In this document: one piece after another, positions 6,717 to 10,805 of the stretch | Position numbering within the stretch: position 1 is the stretch's first letter | How the letters are laid out: each line of letters opens with the position of its first letter | DNA from: JAIEPT01 sp038217425 | GTDB taxonomy: Bacteria > Planctomycetota > Planctomycetia > Gemmatales > Gemmataceae | Length of the DNA: 10,805 nt | Direction: 5' to 3' | Assembly: GCA_038217425.1 (NCBI GenBank) | Contig: JBBQPM010000217.1 | Coordinates: 1-10,805, forward strand | Translations under genes and position numbers: made by a program | The notes under the pieces: generated by a model | What the model saw: only the letters and a program-made list of their open reading frames with translations | Told to the model about the DNA's origin: nothing | The model's database searches: none

Positions 6717-9700
6717 GAGTCGCCGGCGCCGCCGCGGTCCCATTCGTCGGCGAGGCGGAGCCCTTGCGAGCCGATAACCAGCGGATGACGACGTAAAACA
6801 CGGGCGTAAAGAAAATGCCGAACAGGGTCACGCCAAGCATGCCGCTGAAGACGGCGATGCCCAGCGCGAAGCGCATCTCGGCGCCTGCTCCCTTCGCGAG
6901 TACCAACGGAACAACGCCGAGAATGAATGCGAACGAAGTCATGAGAATTGGACGAAGCCGCATGCGCGAACCTTCGATCGCGGCCTCGGCACGGCTGAGG
7001 CCAGAATCTTCGCGTTCCTTTGCGAACTCAACGATGAGAATGGCGTTTTTCGCTGCCAGGCCGATCAGCACCACCAGTCCAATCTGCGTGAAGATGTTGT
7101 TATCCAGTCCGGCAAGCCATACTCCCGTGATCGCGGCCAACAAACACATTGGCACGATCAGGATGATCGAAAATGGCAACGACCAGCTCTCGTACTGGGC
7201 CGCCAGCGTCAGGAACACGAACAGCACGGCCAGCGGAAACACGAGTTTGGTGAGTAGGTCTTCGCCGGCGAGGATTTGCTGGAGCGTCAGCTCGGTCCAC
7301 TCGAGTTCCATGCCGGCGGGAAGCTCCTTTTTGCTCAGGTTATTCATGATTTCGATCGCCTGTCCGGAGCTGACGCCGGGGGCGGTGTTGCCGCTAATCT
7401 CGGCCGAGGGGTACATGTTGTAGTGGTTGACAATGGCCGAACCGGTGACGTCGCGGACAGTCATCAAGGCCGCCAACGGCACGCGATCGCCCTGCTTATT
7501 GCGTACCTCGAGTTTGCCGATGTCCGAGGGTTGGAGACGGTAGCGAGCGTCTGCCTGGAGGTTGACCTGCCAGTTGCGATTGAAGCTGGTGAAGTCGTTG
7601 ATGTACGATGAGCCGAGATACGCCTGCAGCGTTGCGAACACTTCGGTTAGATCGACCTGCATCGATTTCGCCTTGACGCGATCGACGTCGAGATAGATTT
7701 GCGGCTGGTTAGAGGTGAAGCTGCTGAAGAGGCCCGCGAGTTTGCCTTGCTGGGCATTGCCGTGGCCCGCAAGATTTTCGACAGCCCCTTGCAAGGCAGC
7801 CGGACCGGAACCGCCGCGATCCTCCACCTGGAGCTTGAAGCCGCCCGTGCTCCCCAGACCATCGACCGGCGGCGCTCCGAACACGCTCACGCGCGCCTCG
7901 AGCACGTCCTGAAATTTCTCGCGCAGCTTCTTCATGACGGCCACGGCGCCGACGGCGTTGTTTCCCTTGCGCTTCTCGAACGGATCGAGGATGACGAACA
8001 TACCGCCGACGTTGCTGAGGTTCGTACTCAGCACGATTGAGTAGCCGGGGACGCTGATGGTATGGGCCACGCCTTCGGTCTCGAGGGCGATCTCGCGCAG
8101 CCTGCGCACGACCTTCTCGGTGCGTTCCAGGCTGGCGCCGTCGGGGAGCTGGGCATTGACGACGAGGTAGCCCTTGTCCTGCTCAGGGATGAAGCCGACC
8201 GGGACCGTGCGGAATCCCTGGACGGTCAGGGCCATGAGCAGGCCGTAGACCACCAGCACGATGACGGCGGCGCGGACGAGCCCGGTGACGATGCTGCCGT
8301 ATCCCTTGATGGTGGCGTCGAAGGCGGTGTTGAAGCCGGCGAAGAAGCGGGCGAGAACGCGGTTGATGATCTGGCTCGCAATCCACCCCGCCGCGCCGCC
8401 GACCAGGAACAGGCCGATGCGCACGCCCCAGACGAGGGTCGGGTTGGCGGGCGTGTGCGCTTCGCCGTGTGCTTCGTGCGGTAGGCCCACGAGGGGCCCC
8501 ACGAACGGCGTCAGGAAGTGGACCGCGAGCAAGCCGCCGATGACGATAATTCCCAGACGCGGCAACGCATCTTCCTTGGCGTGGCCATGGGCGTGCGGCT
8601 TGAGCAGGAGGGCGCACAGGGCTGGGCTGAGCGTCAGCGAATTGAACGCGGAGATCACCGTCGATACGGCGATCGTGAGCGCGAACTGCTTGAAGAATTC
8701 GCCGCTGATGCCGGCCATGAACGCGGTCGGCACGAACACGGCGCAGAGCACGAGAGCAATGGCGACGACGGGCCCGGTCACCTCCTCCATGCCTCGACGA
8801 GCCGCATCGCGCGGGCTCAGGCCGCGGGCCAGGTGCGTCTCCACATTCTCGACGACCACGATGGCATCGTCGACGACGATGCCAATGGCCAGCACCATGC
8901 CGAATAGCGAGAGGTTGTTGAGCGAGAATCCGAACATCGACATGAACGCGAACGTGCCGATGAGCGAGACCGGCACGGCGACCATCGGAATCAGCGTGGC
9001 CCGCCAGTTCTGTAGGAAGACCAGCACCACGATGAAGACCAGGATGAAGGCCTCGATGAGCGTCTTGAAAACGTCGTGGATCGACTCTTTTACGAAGACG
9101 GTGGTGTCGTAGACAATCTCGCTTCTGACCCCCTGCGGCCAAATGTTACTCGCCTTCAGCTTGTCCATCGTGTTCCGCACCGCCTGAGCGGTTTCAATGG
9201 CGTTCGACCCGGGGAGCTGAAAGACGGCGAGCGTGACAGCCTCGTCCCGGTCCAGATAGCTGCTCACATCGTAATTCTTGGCGCCCAGTTCGACGCGCGT
9301 GTTGGTGCTGCCGGCCTTGTCGGGCTCGGTGCGGCTGACGATATCCTTGAGATAAACGACCTCGCCTTTCTGGCCCACTTTCACGACGATCTTCTTGAAC
9401 TCCTCTTCCTGGGTGAGTCGACCGAGCGTCTTGACGGTGAGCTGGAAGCTTTGACCCGTTGGCGCGGGGGCCTGACCGAGTCGGCCGGCGGCGACCTGCG
9501 TGTTTTGCTCTCGCACAGCCGCAATGACGTCGCTGGGCGTCATGTTGAGCCGCGCCACCTTCTCCGGATCGAGCCAGATGCGCATGCTGTAATCGCGCGG
9601 CCCGAGAAAGGTGACGTCGCCGACCCCCTTGATGCGCGCCAGCGCGTCCTTGACCTGGATGGTCGCGAAGTTGCTCAGGTAGAGTTGGTCGTAGGTCCCG

Positions 9701-10140
9701 CCCGGCGCGATCAGGTTGACGCACAGCAGGATGCTCGGCGACTTCTTCTTGGTCGTCACGCCTTGGCGTTTGACTTCCTCGGGCAGTTTGGCCTGGGCAA
9801 CCGAAACGCGATTCTGAACGAGCACCTGGGCCATGTTCAGGTCAGTGCCCAGGTGAAACGTGACGTCGAGGTACATCTGGCCGTCGTTGGTGCACTTCGA
9901 CGACATGTACAGCATGTTTTCGACGCCGTTGATCTCCTGCTCGATCGGGGACGCGACCGTGTCGGCGACGACCTGGGCGTTGGCGCCCGGATAGATCGCG
10001 GAGACCTGTACCGTCGGCGGCGCTACTTCCGGATACTGCGCCACCGGCAGCTGCGACAGGGACACGACGCCAACGATGACGATGACGATCGAGAGCACCG
10101 ACGCGAAGATAGGGCGATCAATGAAAAAATGCGAAATCAT
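6691..10140 (-). CDS. RND multidrug-type efflux pump, inner-membrane subunit (HAE1/AcrB-like)
   Basis: A complete 1149-residue pump that exports hydrophobic or amphiphilic compounds from periplasm or inner membrane using the proton gradient, together with a periplasmic adaptor and an outer-membrane channel. The N-terminus MISHFFIDRPIFASVL is the classic first helix. IGIVVDDAIVVVENV (419-433) holds the proton-relay pair D424 and D425 in TM4, and LAAKNAILIVEFAKE (1028-1042) holds the partner K1031 in TM10. Two porter/docking halves lie at ~30-340 and ~645-960. The protein is about 100 residues longer than AcrB (1049). Most of the excess lies between TM6 and TM7, where residues ~514-600 (8341-8601) carry KPHAHGHAKEDA, a hydrophobic stretch, HEAHGEAHTP and a second hydrophobic stretch. 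AGGGA sits ten bases before the start. The gene lies 57 bases after the adaptor fragment and overlaps the SulP gene. No TolC-like gene is in view. Confidence 0.95.
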   Translation of the reverse strand: MISHFFIDRPIFASVLSIVIVIVGVVSLSQLPVAQYPEVAPPTVQVSAIYPGANAQVVADTVASPIEQEINGVENMLYMSSKCTNDGQMYLDVTFHLGTDLNMAQVLVQNRVSVAQAKLPEEVKRQGVTTKKKSPSILLCVNLIAPGGTYDQLYLSNFATIQVKDALARIKGVGDVTFLGPRDYSMRIWLDPEKVARLNMTPSDVIAAVREQNTQVAAGRLGQAPAPTGQSFQLTVKTLGRLTQEEEFKKIVVKVGQKGEVVYLKDIVSRTEPDKAGSTNTRVELGAKNYDVSSYLDRDEAVTLAVFQLPGSNAIETAQAVRNTMDKLKASNIWPQGVRSEIVYDTTVFVKESIHDVFKTLIEAFILVFIVVLVFLQNWRATLIPMVAVPVSLIGTFAFMSMFGFSLNNLSLFGMVLAIGIVVDDAIVVVENVETHLARGLSPRDAARRGMEEVTGPVVAIALVLCAVFVPTAFMAGISGEFFKQFALTIAVSTVISAFNSLTLSPALCALLLKPHAHGHAKEDALPRLGIIVIGGLLAVHFLTPFVGPLVGLPHEAHGEAHTPANPTLVWGVRIGLFLVGGAAGWIASQIINRVLARFFAGFNTAFDATIKGYGSIVTGLVRAAVIVLVVYGLLMALTVQGFRTVPVGFIPEQDKGYLVVNAQLPDGASLERTEKVVRRLREIALETEGVAHTISVPGYSIVLSTNLSNVGGMFVILDPFEKRKGNNAVGAVAVMKKLREKFQDVLEARVSVFGAPPVDGLGSTGGFKLQVEDRGGSGPAALQGAVENLAGHGNAQQGKLAGLFSSFTSNQPQIYLDVDRVKAKSMQVDLTEVFATLQAYLGSSYINDFTSFNRNWQVNLQADARYRLQPSDIGKLEVRNKQGDRVPLAALMTVRDVTGSAIVNHYNMYPSAEISGNTAPGVSSGQAIEIMNNLSKKELPAGMELEWTELTLQQILAGEDLLTKLVFPLAVLFVFLTLAAQYESWSLPFSIILIVPMCLLAAITGVWLAGLDNNIFTQIGLVVLIGLAAKNAILIVEFAKEREDSGLSRAEAAIEGSRMRLRPILMTSFAFILGVVPLVLAKGAGAEMRFALGIAVFSGMLGVTLFGIFFTPVFYVVIRWLSARKGSASPTNGTAAAPATHEASAEHP

Positions 10141-10197
10141 GAGAGCTTGTTCCCTGTGCCGCTTGCGGCTGTAGCGTTCTGTTTCTAATTCTAAAAT

Positions 10198-10665
10198 TTA
10201 GTTCTTGGCGGCATCTTTCTTCTCAGCCGGGAACAGGGTCGGCATATCAACCTTCTCCGCCTTCACTTCGATGCCCGGCCGAACGCGCTGAACGCCGTTG
10301 ACGATCACCCATTCGCCGGCCTTGAGGTTCGAGTTGGGCCCAAAGACGCGCAAATCCCCCTCCAACCGATCGCTCGGGCGAACTTTCCGATACTCCGCCT
10401 TGTTCTCGCTATTGACGATCAGCACGTACTTTTGCCCCTGGTCGATGCCGATGGCGGAGTCGGCCAAAAGAAGCCCATCGTACGACGCGCCGATCGCAAC
10501 CTTGACGCGGGCAAACTGACCCGGCGTCAGTCGGCCATTCTTGTTTTCGAAGACGCCACGCACGCGAATCGTGCCGGTCGCCGGGTTCAGTTGGTTGTCG
10601 GCAAACTTGAACTTCCCTTTGCGCGGGAAGGTATCTCCGTCGGCGACCAGGCCGAGGTAAAGGGG
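10198..10665 (-). CDS. RND efflux periplasmic adaptor (MFP), C-terminal part, truncated by IS
   Basis: The last ~155 residues of a membrane-fusion protein that bridges an RND pump to an outer-membrane channel. It starts PLYLGLVADGDTFPRKGKF, continues FADNQLNPATGTIRVRGVF and LTPGQFARVKVAIG (end of the beta-barrel domain), then ADSAIGIDQGQKYVLIVN and EWVIVNGVQRVRPGIEVKAE (membrane-proximal domain), with a Lys/Ala-rich tail. The lipid-anchor or signal region, the lipoyl domain and the alpha-hairpin, about 200 residues, are missing. Upstream in the same frame there is a stop (TGA at 10681-10683) belonging to an ISAs1-like transposase tail, so the gene was split by that element. A TTG at 10666-10668 could serve as a start, but the product would be a partial domain without export signal. 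It precedes the RND gene by 57 bases and is its natural partner. Confidence 0.85.
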   Translation of the reverse strand, partial: PLYLGLVADGDTFPRKGKFKFADNQLNPATGTIRVRGVFENKNGRLTPGQFARVKVAIGASYDGLLLADSAIGIDQGQKYVLIVNSENKAEYRKVRPSDRLEGDLRVFGPNSNLKAGEWVIVNGVQRVRPGIEVKAEKVDMPTLFPAEKKDAAKN

Positions 10666-10680
10666 CAAGGCCAGCGCGTA
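10666..10680. repeat. Putative right terminal repeat of the ISAs1-like element
   Basis: Just after the transposase stop, plus-strand CAAGGCCAGCGCGTA (10666-10680) resembles the CAGGG(C)-starting termini I recall for ISAs1-type elements, so the element-host junction is put near 10665/10666. The adaptor protein resumes immediately (PLYLGL). Without the other end of the element neither the inverted repeat nor the 8-10 bp target duplication can be confirmed. Confidence 0.4.
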
Positions 10681-10805
10681 TCAAACATAGTTGAGCGTAA
10701 GGATTTCGGTGAGAAAGTCGGTGTTGTAGGCACAGCGGAGGAGTTTTCCGCGGAGGCTATCGTTGACGGGGTGGCGTTTGACCAGAGAGACGGCGAAGCG
10801 CCGCA
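10681..10805 (-). mobile_element. ISAs1-like transposase, C-terminal tail (5' end outside window)
   Basis: In the frame ending at TGA 10681-10683, the minus strand is open to the window edge and encodes about 41 residues: RRFAVSLVKRHPVNDSLRGK, then LLRCAYNTDFLTEILTLNYV. A final RR-x-A-x-x-L-x-(K) helix, a basic linker with S-x-x-x-K, and a (W/Y)-x-x-x-(F/Y)-L-x-x-(V/I)-L ending are, from memory, typical of ISAs1-family (H-repeat-like) DDE transposases. The element runs in the same direction as the pump operon, and its end abuts the adaptor gene, so read-through from the element could now drive the pump. The family is assigned by recall only; another DDE family is possible. Confidence 0.65.

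Noticed and set aside
6717..6743. The longer SulP start at 6743 (MGPRRRRRLM)
   Set aside because: The arginine-rich stretch is the other-frame reading of the GC-rich pump tail. No ribosome binding site supports it, and the Met at 6716 gives a smaller overlap. It is not fully excluded.
8261..9142. Long overlapping frames on both strands (283 and 319 codons) inside the RND gene
   Set aside because: Both are out-of-frame shadows of the pump; the Arg/His-rich and Ser/Thr/Met-rich compositions are typical of mis-framed GC-rich coding DNA.
9076..10188. A 370-codon plus-strand open frame opposite the RND gene
   Set aside because: It is a mirror of the conserved pump sequence with Asp/Arg/His-rich low-complexity composition; no domain was seen.

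Overview
The window reads as bacterial accessory-type DNA from a Gram-negative diderm, most likely a planctomycete or a relative. No 16S rRNA or other marker gene is present, so this placement is inference. It rests on the gene types (a ~900-residue GH63-type glucosidase, an RND pump with an extra insert, a 60-residue protein ending in a VPGHYKTMFGLPT tail that resembles short planctomycete proteins I recall) and on moderately high GC. Every intact gene lies on the minus strand. No rRNA, tRNA or CRISPR array was seen.

Layout, right to left in the direction of transcription. The right edge (10681-10805) is the C-terminal tail of an ISAs1-like transposase. Its stop codon is followed within about 15 bases by a truncated periplasmic adaptor (MFP) of an RND efflux pump (10198-10665), so the insertion sequence appears to have cut off the adaptor's 5' half. 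Next come the complete inner-membrane RND pump of the HAE1/AcrB type (6691-10140) and a SulP-family anion transporter with a STAS domain (4932-6716) whose start overlaps the pump's end. These three form one transcription unit. A roughly 400-base stretch without an intact gene (4536-4931) follows and holds only a weak hint of a GyrI-like domain remnant.

Then come a LOG-family nucleotide phosphoribohydrolase (3816-4535), a short stretch whose well-spaced ribosome binding site and first ~14 codons look like the beginning of a pyruvate phosphate dikinase gene (3686-3727), a 60-residue conserved-looking small protein (3421-3603), and the large GH63-type glucosidase (659-3352). A perfect 13-bp hairpin (597-631) separates it from a patatin-like phospholipase gene (146-571) that stops after its N-terminal nucleophile region. 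The left edge (3-134, plus strand) is the C-terminal tail of an IS630-like transposase.

The segment is therefore bounded on both sides by insertion-sequence ends, and each has apparently truncated the host gene it abuts. The intact functions are efflux plus anion transport, nucleotide salvage or signalling (LOG), and cytoplasmic oligosaccharide cleavage. I see no convincing undescribed multi-gene system. The best leads are the two IS-host junctions, the two-helix histidine-containing insert in the RND pump, the small protein, and the ppdK-like leader.
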